DNA of 64,000 nucleotides from Streptomyces colonosanans (lineage in GTDB: Bacteria; Actinomycetota; Actinomycetes; Streptomycetales; Streptomycetaceae): assembly GCF_001866645.1 (NCBI RefSeq), contig NZ_MLYP01000007.1, forward strand, positions 62,001-126,000. The letters are read 5' to 3'. Position numbers and translations under genes: made by a program. Positions 1 through 8,353 of the stretch are shown piece after piece. Positions within the stretch are counted from its first letter, which is position 1; every line of letters begins with the position of its first letter. The notes under the pieces were generated by a model. The model was not told the origin of the DNA. It saw nothing but the letters and a program-made list of their open reading frames with translations, and did no database searches.

Positions 1-2
1 CG

Positions 3-773
3 CGCCCTGACCTGTCGGTGTGGGTGGTCACCGGTGACGGCGACGCGCTGTCGATCGGCGGCAACCACCTCATCCACGCCCTGCGCCGCAACGTCAACCT
101 GAAGATCCTGCTGTTCAACAACCGGATCTACGGCCTGACCAAGGGCCAGTACTCGCCCACCTCCGAGGTCGGCAAGATCACCAAGTCGACGCCGATGGGT
201 TCGCTGGACGCGCCCTTCAACCCGGTGTCGCTGGCGATCGGCGCCGAGGCGTCCTTCGTGGCCCGCACCGTGGACTCCGACCGCAAGCACCTGACCGAGA
301 TGCTGCGCCAGGCCGCCGCCCATCCGGGCACGGCCCTGCTCGAGATCTACCAGAACTGCAACATCTTCAACGACGGCGCCTTCGACGTCCTCAAGGACAG
401 GCAGTCCGCCGAGGAGGCCGTGATCCGCCTGGAGCACGGGCAGCCGATCCGCTTCGGCCCCGACAACGCGCGCGGGGTCGTACGCGATGCGCGGACCGGG
501 GACCTCGAGGTCGTCACGGTCACCCCGGAGAACGAGGCCGACGTCCTCGTCCACGACGCCCACGCCGCCTCCCCCACGAACGCGTTCGCGCTGTCCCGGC
601 TGGCCGACCCGGACACCCTGCAGGGCACCCCGATCGGCGTCTTCCGCTCCGTCGACCGACCCGTCTACGACACGCAGATGGCCGACCAGCTCGACGCCGC
701 CATCGAGCAGAACGGCAAGGGCGACCTGGCCACGCTGCTCGCCGGCGGCGACACCTGGACCGTCGTCGGCTGA
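3..773 (+). CDS. korB: 2-oxoacid:ferredoxin oxidoreductase, beta subunit (5' end outside window)
   Basis: This is the C-terminal part of the thiamine-diphosphate subunit of a 2-oxoglutarate/2-oxoacid:ferredoxin oxidoreductase, which decarboxylates the oxoacid to its CoA ester and reduces ferredoxin with the alpha subunit. The visible protein opens in the TPP-binding segment: VVTGDGDALSIGGNHL, then LLFNN about 25 residues later, matching the GDG...NN cofactor motif. The following NRIYGLTKGQYSPTS is typical of KorB. The frame is already open at base 3, so about 90-100 N-terminal residues and the partner korA should lie to the left. A strong hairpin follows the TGA, so this is the last gene of its operon. 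The family assignment is firm; the exact oxoacid is inferred from the family. Confidence 0.93.
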   Translation, partial: RPDLSVWVVTGDGDALSIGGNHLIHALRRNVNLKILLFNNRIYGLTKGQYSPTSEVGKITKSTPMGSLDAPFNPVSLAIGAEASFVARTVDSDRKHLTEMLRQAAAHPGTALLEIYQNCNIFNDGAFDVLKDRQSAEEAVIRLEHGQPIRFGPDNARGVVRDARTGDLEVVTVTPENEADVLVHDAHAASPTNAFALSRLADPDTLQGTPIGVFRSVDRPVYDTQMADQLDAAIEQNGKGDLATLLAGGDTWTVVG

Positions 774-790
774 CAGGTCCGGCCGACGTT

Positions 791-825
791 GACGAGGCCC
801 GGGCGCTCGCCGCCCGGGCCTCGTC
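791..825 (+). terminator. Rho-independent-type hairpin after korB
   Basis: A perfect 15-bp inverted repeat (791-805 with 811-825, 5-nt loop) begins 17 nt after the korB stop. It has no U-tract, as is usual for Streptomyces terminators. Confidence 0.85.
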
Positions 826-956
826 CTGTGTCCGGACGGCCTCACTCCGCCGGTGTCATGACCGTATGGCGATACGGGCATGACAGGCGGGTGCGCTCGG
901 GTTTACCTTCTTGGAGGCTGCACCAGAGCAGCCACGCGTGCGAGAAGGAGGGGCCC

Positions 957-1949
957 GTGGCCGAGGAGTCGAAGGGTGAACGGCGGACAGGTCTGCTGAA
1001 CGGCTTCGCGGCATATGGAATGTGGGGGCTCGTCCCCCTCTTCTGGCCCTTGCTGAAGCCCGCCGGGGCGATGGAGATCCTCGCCCACCGGATGGTCTGG
1101 TCCCTGGTCCTGGTCGCCCTCGTGCTCCTGGTGATGCGGCGCTGGGCCTGGGCGGGCGAGCTGCTGCGGCAGCCGCGCAAGCTGGCGCTGATCACGGTCG
1201 CCGCCGCCGTCATCACCGTCAACTGGGGCGTCTACATCTGGGCCGTGAACTCCGGCCATGTGGTGGAGGCCTCGCTCGGCTACTTCATCAACCCGCTCGT
1301 GACCATCGCGATGGGCGTGCTGATACTCAAGGAGCGGCTGCGGCCCGTCCAATGGGCGGCGGTCGCGGTCGGCTTCGCCGCCGTGGTCGTCCTGACCCTC
1401 GGCTACGGCCGCCCGCCGTGGATCTCGCTCTGCCTCGCCTTCTCCTTCGCCACGTACGGCCTGGTGAAGAAGAAGGTCAACCTGGGCGGCATCGAGTCGC
1501 TGGCCGCGGAGACCGCCGTGCAGTTCCTGCCCGCACTGGCGTATCTGCTGTGGTTGTCGGCACACGGCGACTCGACGTTCACCGACCACGGGTCGGGGCA
1601 CGCGGCGCTGCTCGCCGCCACGGGTGTGGTCACCGCGCTTCCACTCGTCTGCTTCGGCGCCGCCGCGATCCGGGTGCCGCTGTCCACGCTCGGTCTGCTC
1701 CAGTACCTGGCTCCGGTCTTCCAGTTCCTGCTGGGCATCCTCTACTTCCACGAGGCCATGCCGCCCGAGCGCTGGGCGGGCTTCGCACTCGTCTGGCTCG
1801 CGCTGTCGCTGCTGACCGGCGACGCACTGCGCACGGCCCGCCGGGCAGCGCGCATGCTCGGCGATGGGCTCGCCGCGCCGGGCACCACCGTCGCGTCCGG
1901 CGACACGGCCACCGGTGTACGCACACCCGTGACCGAATCCCGCTCCTGA
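957..1949 (+). CDS. rarD: EamA/RarD family transporter (DMT superfamily permease)
   Basis: This is a 330-residue integral membrane protein of the drug/metabolite transporter superfamily, RarD subgroup. About ten hydrophobic helices are visible, starting with LLNGFAAYGMWGLVPLFWPL. The characteristic RarD segment ILAHRMVWSLVL follows, then NWGVYIWAV and GYFINPLV. The GTG start at 957 was chosen because GAAGGAGG sits about 8 nt upstream and the N-terminus then fits the family. A longer in-frame extension back to 789 would run through the korB terminator and is unlikely. The transported substrate is unknown; RarD proteins were named for chloramphenicol sensitivity. It converges with the TPR gene on the other strand with only 25 bp between stops. 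Confidence 0.88.
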   Translation: MAEESKGERRTGLLNGFAAYGMWGLVPLFWPLLKPAGAMEILAHRMVWSLVLVALVLLVMRRWAWAGELLRQPRKLALITVAAAVITVNWGVYIWAVNSGHVVEASLGYFINPLVTIAMGVLILKERLRPVQWAAVAVGFAAVVVLTLGYGRPPWISLCLAFSFATYGLVKKKVNLGGIESLAAETAVQFLPALAYLLWLSAHGDSTFTDHGSGHAALLAATGVVTALPLVCFGAAAIRVPLSTLGLLQYLAPVFQFLLGILYFHEAMPPERWAGFALVWLALSLLTGDALRTARRAARMLGDGLAAPGTTVASGDTATGVRTPVTESRS

Positions 1950-1974
1950 CGGAGGGGCGCCACCGGACCACCGC

Positions 1975-3117
1975 CTACCGGGACTCGTCGGCGGCGGCCC
2001 TGCGGGCGCGTTCGGCGAGGCGGCCCATCCGGCTGCGGGCCCGTTCGAGCTGGTCGAGGTCGTCGGCGGCGGGACCCTCGCCTGCGGCGAGTTCGGTCCA
2101 TACGGCGATCAGGTCGCGGCCGAGGTTCAGGCCCTGGATCGGGTCGCGGACGGCACGCCAGGCGGCGGCCGCGCTCTGCACGTTTCCGTAGGCGCCGCGC
2201 GGGTCGCCCAGGCCATGGCGGAGCCGGGCCAGGTCGAGCGACAGATGGAAGGAACGCAGGGGGTCCCCGGCCAGATAGGCGATGTACGCGCTGAGTTCGC
2301 GCAGACGCAGTACGTCCGGGTGGTCGGCGCCGAGGGTCGCGGCCGACTCGGCGACGGCCCGCTCGGCGAGGGCGGCGGCGTCCTCGATACGGCCCTGTTT
2401 CACGGCCGCGTTGATCCGGGCCATGGGCTCCGCGACCGGCCCGCCCGCGCCGCCGGGCACGGCCTCGGACTCGGGCGCGAGAACGGCCTCGGCCACGGAG
2501 TCGAACTCGCGCACGGGCGGCTCCTTGGCCTGGCCCCCCGAGTCCTCCTTGGCTACCGGAACGGGCCTCTTGGGTGGTGTGGGCATCCGGTAGGGCTCGG
2601 GGTCCGTGCCCGTGGTCGGGGGTACAGCCATCTCGGGGCTTTGCACGGACGAGGGGGCGGGCGCGGGCCAGACGGGCTGCCTCGCCACGCCGGGGGCCGA
2701 GGGAGGCGTGCCGGGGCCGCCCAGCGGCTTGGGCGGTGCCACCGAAGGGGCGGACGGCAGGGCAGGGGCGGCGGGTCGGGGGACCTGGGTCACGGACGGC
2801 GAAAGCGCAGCGGCGGGCGCTCCCTCGCGCCTCGGCTCCCCCGCGAACTCGCTCGATCCGTCGACGTGCACCCGGAGTGGTACGGCGAAGCCGATCCGTT
2901 CGTCGTGAACCGTCGCGAGGACGGGATGTCCGGTAGCGAGCGCGAGGCGGTGGAGGTGGTTCAGGACGGCCTGCTGGACCGTCTCCCCGGGCCCCGCGGA
3001 CACCGGCGTGCCGTCGGCCGTCACCCCCTCCTCCACGGCCGCCGGAACGTGTACCTCGATCGGCGCGCCCCCCGCGGCGGAACGCCCCTGCTTCTCTTCG
3101 CGACTGAGTCGAGACAT
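1975..3117 (-). CDS. tetratricopeptide-repeat protein with a proline-rich linker
   Basis: This is a 380-residue cytoplasmic protein. The N-terminal ~120 residues form a small compact region (IEVHVPAAVEEG, then a segment on DERIGFAVPLRVHVDG). A long Pro/Ala-rich disordered linker spans about residues 120-220. The C-terminal helical region contains TPR-like segments (AVKQGRIEDAAALAERAV; LRLRELSAYIAYLAGD). The ATG at 3117 was chosen over upstream ATGs because GAGGGA lies 6 nt before it and because a separate small reading frame ends 7 nt upstream. Such proteins are common scaffolds in Streptomyces; the partner is unknown. It is probably co-transcribed with the small gene upstream. Confidence 0.72.
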   Translation of the reverse strand: MSRLSREEKQGRSAAGGAPIEVHVPAAVEEGVTADGTPVSAGPGETVQQAVLNHLHRLALATGHPVLATVHDERIGFAVPLRVHVDGSSEFAGEPRREGAPAAALSPSVTQVPRPAAPALPSAPSVAPPKPLGGPGTPPSAPGVARQPVWPAPAPSSVQSPEMAVPPTTGTDPEPYRMPTPPKRPVPVAKEDSGGQAKEPPVREFDSVAEAVLAPESEAVPGGAGGPVAEPMARINAAVKQGRIEDAAALAERAVAESAATLGADHPDVLRLRELSAYIAYLAGDPLRSFHLSLDLARLRHGLGDPRGAYGNVQSAAAAWRAVRDPIQGLNLGRDLIAVWTELAAGEGPAADDLDQLERARSRMGRLAERARRAAADESR

Positions 3118-3124
3118 CGTTCCC

Positions 3125-3400
3125 TCACTCGGGTCGGTCGGTCGAGGCAAGGGCGACGGTGACGGAGGAAGGCGATATCGCCGCGTCTCCTGGGAAGAAC
3201 GCACGGGAGCCCAGCGTACGCGGGCCGCACGACGCGGCACCGACATCGCCCGCCCGCCCCGCGACAGCGCCCGCGACCGGCGTGGCCCCGGTGACCGCAC
3301 GGACGCCGCCCGGCGTTGTCGCCCCGGCAACCGGCGTGTGCACAGCACCCGTTCGACCGCCCGCGGCCTCCCCCACGGCTCTCCCACTCCGTTGCGACAT
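3125..3400 (-). CDS. small Ala/Gly-rich hypothetical protein
   Basis: This is a 91-residue reading frame that I do not recognise. It is rich in Gly, Ala, Thr and Val with no helix-forming or membrane segment, so it is probably disordered. It is credible as a gene for three reasons: GAGGGGGG lies 4-6 nt before the ATG at 3400, its third codon positions are strongly GC-rich, and its stop is only 7 nt before the start of the downstream TPR gene, as in an operon. Against it, no family motif is visible and the composition is low in complexity. It could also be a leader region that happens to be open. Confidence 0.45.
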   Translation of the reverse strand: MSQRSGRAVGEAAGGRTGAVHTPVAGATTPGGVRAVTGATPVAGAVAGRAGDVGAASCGPRTLGSRAFFPGDAAISPSSVTVALASTDRPE

Positions 3401-3587
3401 CGACCCCCCTCGGTCCACGGCTCCGGACATCTGTACGGAGACGTACCTACGCACTCGAGTCTCCCGCCCGTGTCCCCGCCCCGCGTCACCGCAGCGTCAC
3501 AGACTCGTCCCAGGAACCGTTCCCCGTGCCGGAAGCCCACCTCCTAGGCGAAGATCGAGCGGCGACAACCGACCGAGGAGAGTGGCC

Positions 3588-4121
3588 ATGCAGTGGACCG
3601 TCCACGGGGAACGTCCGCTCTACGAAACGCCCTGGGTGCGGCTGCGCTCCCTGGACGTCGAACAGCCCGACGGGACCCGCTGCGACTACCACGTGGTCCG
3701 GCTGCGGGACCTTGCCGTCACCGCCGACGTCGACGACGAGCGCGTCCTGATGATGTGGCGCCACCGCTTCGTCACCGACACCTGGGCCTGGGAGCTGCCC
3801 ATGGGGCTCGTCGAGGACGGCGAGTCGCCCGCCGAGGCGGCGGCGCGCGAGCTCGAGGAGGAGACCGGCCGGCGCGCCGGCTCGCTGCGGCCGCTCATCC
3901 ACGCCCAGCCCGCGGCGGGCATCACCGACTCCCGGCACTTCGTCTTCCGTACGGACGACGCCACCCGTGTCGGCGAACCGACCGAGCGCAATGAGTCGGA
4001 CCGCCTGGAGTGGATCCCGCTGCCGAAGGTGCGGGCGCTGATCACGGATGGGCAGATCGTCAGCAGCGCCACGCTGGTGGGGGTGATGGCCCTGCTGCTC
4101 GACGTCACCACTGGATATTAA
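3588..4121 (+). CDS. Nudix hydrolase (ADP-ribose pyrophosphatase-like)
   Basis: This 177-residue Nudix enzyme should hydrolyse a nucleoside diphosphate linked to another moiety; the ADP-ribose/sugar-nucleotide branch is suggested by length and layout. The Nudix box is intact around residues 75-100: GLVEDGESPAEAAARELEEE then TG, with the metal-binding REx2EE pattern. The WELPMG segment just before it is typical of ADP-sugar pyrophosphatases. The start at 3588 is set by GAGGAGAG 6-12 nt upstream; an extension to 3159 crosses the divergent TPR region. The stop lies next to a palindrome that may control the next gene. Confidence 0.9.
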   Translation: MQWTVHGERPLYETPWVRLRSLDVEQPDGTRCDYHVVRLRDLAVTADVDDERVLMMWRHRFVTDTWAWELPMGLVEDGESPAEAAARELEEETGRRAGSLRPLIHAQPAAGITDSRHFVFRTDDATRVGEPTERNESDRLEWIPLPKVRALITDGQIVSSATLVGVMALLLDVTTGY

Positions 4122-4123
4122 TT

Positions 4124-4146
4124 GCACGCGCATTTAATGTGTGTGC
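4124..4146. promoter_or_regulatory. imperfect palindrome upstream of the flavin reductase gene
   Basis: This 11+1+11 inverted repeat (GCACGCGCATT / AATGTGTGTGC) pairs at 9 of 11 positions. It lies in a locally AT-rich stretch between the Nudix stop and the reductase start (59 bp to the ATG). The size and symmetry fit an operator for a dimeric regulator. No regulator gene is adjacent, so the binding protein is unknown. Confidence 0.4.
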
Positions 4147-4204
4147 ATATAGCGCGGCGGCAATGGACGCATGCCGTGCTCCGGCACGCTTCCAGGGGGT
4201 CCCT

Positions 4205-4806
4205 ATGAGTCGGCGTTTCCTCTTCGTCCTCGGCAGCGCCCGCCGTGACGGCAACACGGAGCTGCTGGCACGCCGAGCCGCCGCGTCTTTGCCTGCCGAC
4301 GTCGAGCAGCAGTGGATCCGCCTCATCGAGCATCCACTGCCCGACTTCGCCGACCTGCGTCACGACCACGACCATGTGCGCCCCACCGAGGGCACCGCGG
4401 CGATGCTGCTCGACGCCACGCTCGCGGCGTCGGACATCGTGATCGCCTCTCCGCTGTACTGGTACTCGGTGTCCGCCCACACCAAGCGCTATCTCGACTA
4501 CTGGTCGGGCTGGCTGCGCACCCCCGGGCTTGACTTCAAGAAGGCGATGGCCGGCCGTACCCTGTGGGGCGTCACCGCACTCGCGCACCAGGAACAGGAG
4601 GTCGCCGACCCCCGATCGGCACGCTCAGCAACTCGGCCGCGTATCTGAAGATGCGCTTCGGCGGGGTCCTGCTCGGCAACGGCAGCAGGCCCGGGGACGT
4701 GCTGGCGGACGGGGAGGCGCTGAACCGCGCCAGGACGTTCTTCGCGCAGGAGGCGCCGCTCGCCCGCTTCCCGTACGAGACGTCACTTGAGACGGCACTC
4801 GTGTGA
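4205..4806 (+). pseudogene. NADPH-dependent FMN reductase / flavodoxin-like fold, frameshifted
   Basis: The N-terminal part reads FLFVLGSARRDGNTELLARR, the FMN-phosphate loop of the NADPH-dependent FMN reductase family. SPLYWYSVSAHTKRYLDYW follows, also typical. Near base 4605, just after VADP, the frame is lost and the rest of the domain (IGTLSNSAAYLKMRFGGV...) continues in another frame to the stop at 4806. One missing base in the C-run (CCCCCGATC, expected CCCCCTGATC) restores a protein of about 200 residues. The start at 4205 has a GGGGGTCC sequence upstream. Either the gene is genuinely inactivated, or one base was lost from the sequence in a homopolymer; the two cannot be told apart here. 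Confidence 0.72.
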
Positions 4807-4816
4807 GTCCTGCGCC

Positions 4817-4861
4817 GTGATGTCCTACGCGGTGATGTCCTACGCGGTGATGTCCTTCGCC
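4817..4861. repeat. 15-bp tandem repeat across the 3' end of the ABC permease gene
   Basis: The unit GTGATGTCCTACGCG occurs perfectly at 4817-4831 and 4832-4846, and a third copy (13 of 15 bases) lies at 4847-4861 inside the permease coding end. The stop codon (4840-4842) sits in the second unit. The unit copies the codons for the terminal Lys-Asp-Ile-Thr-Ala, so the extra copies lie mostly after the stop. Confidence 0.85.
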
Positions 4862-5736
4862 GTGAAGCGCGCCCAGGCCGCCGAGCCGAAGACCGCCGCG
4901 TACAGGGCCTGGAGACCGAGGTTGTGGATCAGGTCGTCCCAGTAGACCGGGTCGCGCATGAGGTCCGCGAAGGACAGCCAGTAGTGCGAGAAGAAGTACG
5001 GCTGCAGCGCGTGCAGTTGGGGGATCTGGTCGAGGATCTGGACCGTGATCACCAGGCCGACCGTGGTCGCCATCGCGGCGATGCCGCTGTTGGTGAGGGT
5101 GGAGACGAACAGCCCCAGGGCCGCCACACCGACCAGGGACGCGGCGACGACCAGGGCGATCAGCAAAGCTCTGCCCAGCCCGTCGGCGAAGCTGATGCGT
5201 GTGCCCGAGATCGTCGTCAGGTCGCCCAACGGGAAGAGCAGGGCGCCCACCGCCAGCGCCGAGATGGCGACGACGAGGGTGGCGACGAGGCAGAAGGCCA
5301 TCGTGGCCGTGTACTTGGCGAACAGCAGGCGGGTACGGCCGGCGGGGGCGACCAGGAGGTAGCGGAGCGTTCCGGAGTTCGCCTCGCCCGCGATCGCGTC
5401 GCCCGCGATGACGCCGATCGCCATCGGCAGGAAGAACGGGAGCGTCGCGGCCAGCGCCGTGAACACCAGGAACAGCCCGTTGTTGGTGACCTGCGTGATG
5501 AACGCCGGACCGCCGTCGGCGCCGTGTCCGCCGCCACCTGGCCCACCGTTCGTCTGGCTCTTGACGGCGATCCCGATCAGGACCGGCACGGCGGCCAGCA
5601 CCGCCAGCAGCGCGAGCGTGCGCCAACGCCGGAAGGTGGTCACCAGCTCGCTGCGCAGCAGCCCGAACGTCCACAGGGGGTTCGGCTTCTGGACCACCGG
5701 CGGCTGCGCGGTGACGGCCGTCTCAACCGGCGACAT
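4840..5736 (-). CDS. ABC-2 type transporter permease
   Basis: This is a 298-residue membrane subunit. A cytoplasmic N-terminus (LWTFGLLRSELVTTFRRWRT) leads into six predicted helices. A Gly/His-rich external loop lies between helices 1 and 2 (about residues 60-80), and GDAIAGEANSGTLRYLLVAP between helices 2 and 3 is the cytoplasmic coupling segment of ABC-2 permeases. Its start overlaps the upstream ATPase gene by 14 nt, so the two are translationally coupled and form one exporter. The cargo is unknown. The upstream LolA-fold protein in the same operon suggests a lipid, lipoprotein or cell-envelope substrate (inference). Confidence 0.87.
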   Translation of the reverse strand: MSPVETAVTAQPPVVQKPNPLWTFGLLRSELVTTFRRWRTLALLAVLAAVPVLIGIAVKSQTNGGPGGGGHGADGGPAFITQVTNNGLFLVFTALAATLPFFLPMAIGVIAGDAIAGEANSGTLRYLLVAPAGRTRLLFAKYTATMAFCLVATLVVAISALAVGALLFPLGDLTTISGTRISFADGLGRALLIALVVAASLVGVAALGLFVSTLTNSGIAAMATTVGLVITVQILDQIPQLHALQPYFFSHYWLSFADLMRDPVYWDDLIHNLGLQALYAAVFGSAAWARFTAKDITA

Positions 5737-6715
5737 CGAAGCCCTCTCCTGTCAGTGCCACGAACGCGTCCTCCAGTGAGGCACGTTCGACGCCGAAACC
5801 GCGCACCCGAACGTTGGCGGTCACCAAGGCGGCGTTCACATCGGCCAGTTCGCGGTCCGGGGGTTCGCACGTCACCCGGTCCTCCGCCACCACCACGTCG
5901 GCCACGCCCTGTTCCTTCAGGACACGGGCCGCGTCGCTCACGTCCGGGGTCGTCACGACGAGCCGTCCGCGCGCTCCGGCCGCCAGGTCCGCCACCGCGC
6001 CCTGCGTGATCAGCCGCCCCTGGGCCATGACCGCGGCGTGCGTGCAGACCTGCTCGATCTCGTCGAGCAGATGGGAGGAGAGGAAGACGGTCGTGCCGTC
6101 CGACGCCAGTTCCCGGACCAGCGAGCGGATCTCCCGCATGCCCTGCGGGTCGAGGCCGTTGGTCGGCTCGTCCAGGACGAGGAGCCTGCGGGGCTGGAGC
6201 AGGGCGGCCGCGAGGCCGAGACGCTGCTTCATGCCCAGGGAGTACGCCTTCGCCTTCTTACCGGCGGCCGTCGTGAGGCCGACCCGGTCGAGGGCGGCCC
6301 CGACGCGCGTGCGCCGGGTGCTCGGGTCGGCGGTGGGGTCGGCGGCGTCGTAGCGCAGGAGGTTGTCGCGGCCGGAGAGGAAGCCGTACAGCGCCGGGCC
6401 CTCGATCAGAGCGCCGATGTGCGGGAGCACGGCGCGCGAGGAACGGGGCATGGGCCGCCCCAGGACGCGCGCCGTGCCGGAGGTGGGCTCGATCAGACCC
6501 ATCAACATGCGGATGGTGGTGGTCTTGCCGGAGCCGTTCGGCCCGAGGAAGCCGAACACGCTGCCCGCCGGGACGGTCAGATCGAGCCCGTCCACGGCGA
6601 GCTGGCCGCCGCGGTAGCGCTTGGTGAGGGCACGGGTGGCGATGACCGGGGCATCCCGGTCACTCGCCACCACGTCCGGCCCCGCTTCCGCTTCCGCGGC
6701 GGACCACTCCTGCAT
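5723..6715 (-). CDS. ABC transporter ATP-binding protein
   Basis: This 330-residue ATPase pairs with the downstream ABC-2 permease. The nucleotide-binding domain covers about residues 25-240: Walker A GPNGSGKTT near residue 60, a signature of the KAYSLGMKQRLGLA type, Walker B LLVLDEPTNGLDP, and the H-loop SSHLLDE. The C-terminal ~90 residues form the DUF4162-like accessory domain common in DrrA/CcmA-type subunits. The ATG at 6715 follows AGGAGAGC. A 32-bp gap separates it from the LolA-like gene, so the order in the operon is LolA-like, ATPase, permease. Confidence 0.92.
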   Translation of the reverse strand: MQEWSAAEAEAGPDVVASDRDAPVIATRALTKRYRGGQLAVDGLDLTVPAGSVFGFLGPNGSGKTTTIRMLMGLIEPTSGTARVLGRPMPRSSRAVLPHIGALIEGPALYGFLSGRDNLLRYDAADPTADPSTRRTRVGAALDRVGLTTAAGKKAKAYSLGMKQRLGLAAALLQPRRLLVLDEPTNGLDPQGMREIRSLVRELASDGTTVFLSSHLLDEIEQVCTHAAVMAQGRLITQGAVADLAAGARGRLVVTTPDVSDAARVLKEQGVADVVVAEDRVTCEPPDRELADVNAALVTANVRVRGFGVERASLEDAFVALTGEGFDVAG

Positions 6716-6747
6716 GGGCTCTCCTGCTCGTACCGTCGGCGCGGGGC

Positions 6748-7971
6748 CTACTTCCCCGCGTTCGCCGCCTTCACCAGCGCGTCCTTGGTCACCGCGCCCG
6801 CGTACACCTTGCCGTCGTCCGTGATCAGGGCGTTGACCAGGCGGGTCGAGAAGACCGTGCCCTTGCCGAACTCGCCGGTGACGCTGTCGCCGAGCGAGTT
6901 CAGGAAACCGGACACCGGGCTGCCGTCGGACGACGCGCCCGAGGGCATCTTGCCCTTGCCGCCGGTGTCGAGCACGACGATCGAGTTCCAGCCCTGGCCT
7001 ATGGTCTTCGGCTGGGCCCCCTCGGGCGCCTTCTTCTCCATGCCCTTGGGCTGCGTCTTGCGCTGCTCGGCCGTCAGATCGTCGCCCTGGGTGACCTTCG
7101 TCCCCTTGGGCGGCGTGAAGGTGAAGGTCGACGCGGCCGGCTTGGCGAACGAGACCTTGGTGAAGCCCGCGTCCACGACGGCCGCGCCCCCCGTCGCCGG
7201 GGTCAGCGTGAACTTCAGCGGCATCCCGGTCTTCGCGTCCACCGCGATGCTGATCGCGCCGACCGTGGTGCCCGACTGCTTCGGCCTGATGACCAACTTG
7301 TACGCATCCCGGCCCGCGACCTGGGCCGTGCCGTCCACCGTGACCGAGGTCGTCTTGTCGGCGGCCTTCAGGGCTTCCTCGGCGAAGTCCTTGGGCGTGG
7401 CAGGCACGTCCTCGGGTGTCACCTTGCCGCCCCTGTGCTCGCCCGCGATCGAGTGGAACGCCTCGTTCGACGCACTGTCATACGCCCACACGTCGTTGCC
7501 GTTGCGGATGACGCTGTACTCGGCGGCCTTCTCGATGAGCGAGAGCTTCCGCTTGTCCTGGCCGTCGGACGCGACGCGCACGGTGTGGGTGCCGGAAGCC
7601 AGTTCGAGCATCTTGGATTTCGGGTCGGCGGCCGAGCCGTCCTTGCCCTTCACTCCCTGGGAGACCGCACCCGAGGCAAGGCTGTTCTCCAGCCCGCCGA
7701 GGTTCGGCAGGCCCAGGTCCGTGCTGATCTGCACCGTGCCGGACATCTGCTGGACGTCCGACTTGGCGATCTTCTCGATGAGCTGCTGTGCGCTGATCTT
7801 CGGCAGGTCGGGGTCGCCGGATCCCGCGAACGCCGGGGCCAGCCCGATGGTCGCTGCGGCCACTCCCACCACCGCAACCGGGACGACGTACCGCGCGGCC
7901 CTGCGCCGCCCGTCGCGTACGTCCTCGACCTCTCCTGCGGGTGTGCTGTCGTCGGATTCGTACGGTGCCAT
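6748..7971 (-). CDS. LolA-fold / RseB-like exported protein
   Basis: This 407-residue protein has an N-terminal transmembrane anchor or signal (ARYVVPVAVVGVAAATIGLAP at about residues 25-45). An extracytoplasmic domain of the LolA/RseB superfamily follows, identifiable by the pattern SAQQLIEKIAKSDVQQMSGT near the start and by repeated beta-strand segments such as AYKLVIRPK and GMPLKFTLTP. The ATG at 7971 is set by GGAGGT about 9 nt upstream. It is first in an operon with an ABC ATPase and permease. In Gram-negative bacteria LolA carries lipoproteins; in actinobacteria the role is not settled, and a substrate-chaperone role for the ABC system is inference. Confidence 0.8.
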   Translation of the reverse strand: MAPYESDDSTPAGEVEDVRDGRRRAARYVVPVAVVGVAAATIGLAPAFAGSGDPDLPKISAQQLIEKIAKSDVQQMSGTVQISTDLGLPNLGGLENSLASGAVSQGVKGKDGSAADPKSKMLELASGTHTVRVASDGQDKRKLSLIEKAAEYSVIRNGNDVWAYDSASNEAFHSIAGEHRGGKVTPEDVPATPKDFAEEALKAADKTTSVTVDGTAQVAGRDAYKLVIRPKQSGTTVGAISIAVDAKTGMPLKFTLTPATGGAAVVDAGFTKVSFAKPAASTFTFTPPKGTKVTQGDDLTAEQRKTQPKGMEKKAPEGAQPKTIGQGWNSIVVLDTGGKGKMPSGASSDGSPVSGFLNSLGDSVTGEFGKGTVFSTRLVNALITDDGKVYAGAVTKDALVKAANAGK

Positions 7972-8353
7972 GTGTGCCTTACCTCCGTCGTCGGCGGCGG
8001 CCTGTCTTCCGTACATTCGTCCACCCCTGCGCCGCCATTGTCACCCGAACTCCTGTGAGGTGGTGTCACCCATCTGACCAAATCGGCCGGAGAGAAGCGT
8101 CAGACCGCGGGCTCAACTCCGCGTAATCCTGGGGTATGACAGCGTGGGGCGGCGCCTCACCCGACCCGTAGGGGTTGTCGGAGGCGGCGCCGTGGCAAAC
8201 GGGTGACTCGCCGGCCTGCTTCCGCACAAAGACGTAGTCCGCCCGGTACGGAACGCCGACGATCGCACCTGGTGTGCAACCCGGTCGGCGGGAGACCGGT
8301 CACGGATGCGTCAGGCGTGCGCGGAGGGGGCGAGTGACACCGGTGGGGCGGCG
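7972..8353. other. intergenic region upstream of the LolA-like gene
   Basis: This 382-bp stretch holds no convincing gene. It carries the ribosome-binding site and presumably the promoter of the LolA/ABC operon on the minus strand. A long imperfect inverted repeat at about 8150-8195 (GGCGCCTC...GAGGCGGCGCC) may end transcription that reads in from the polyprenyl synthase side. I see no tRNA or other RNA gene. Confidence 0.5.

Noticed and set aside
6038..8077. Long plus-strand open frame across the ABC ATPase and LolA-like genes (679 codons)
   Set aside because: It is antisense to two genes with clear domains; its translation is Arg/Gly/Glu-rich without motifs, as expected for a shadow frame in GC-rich DNA.
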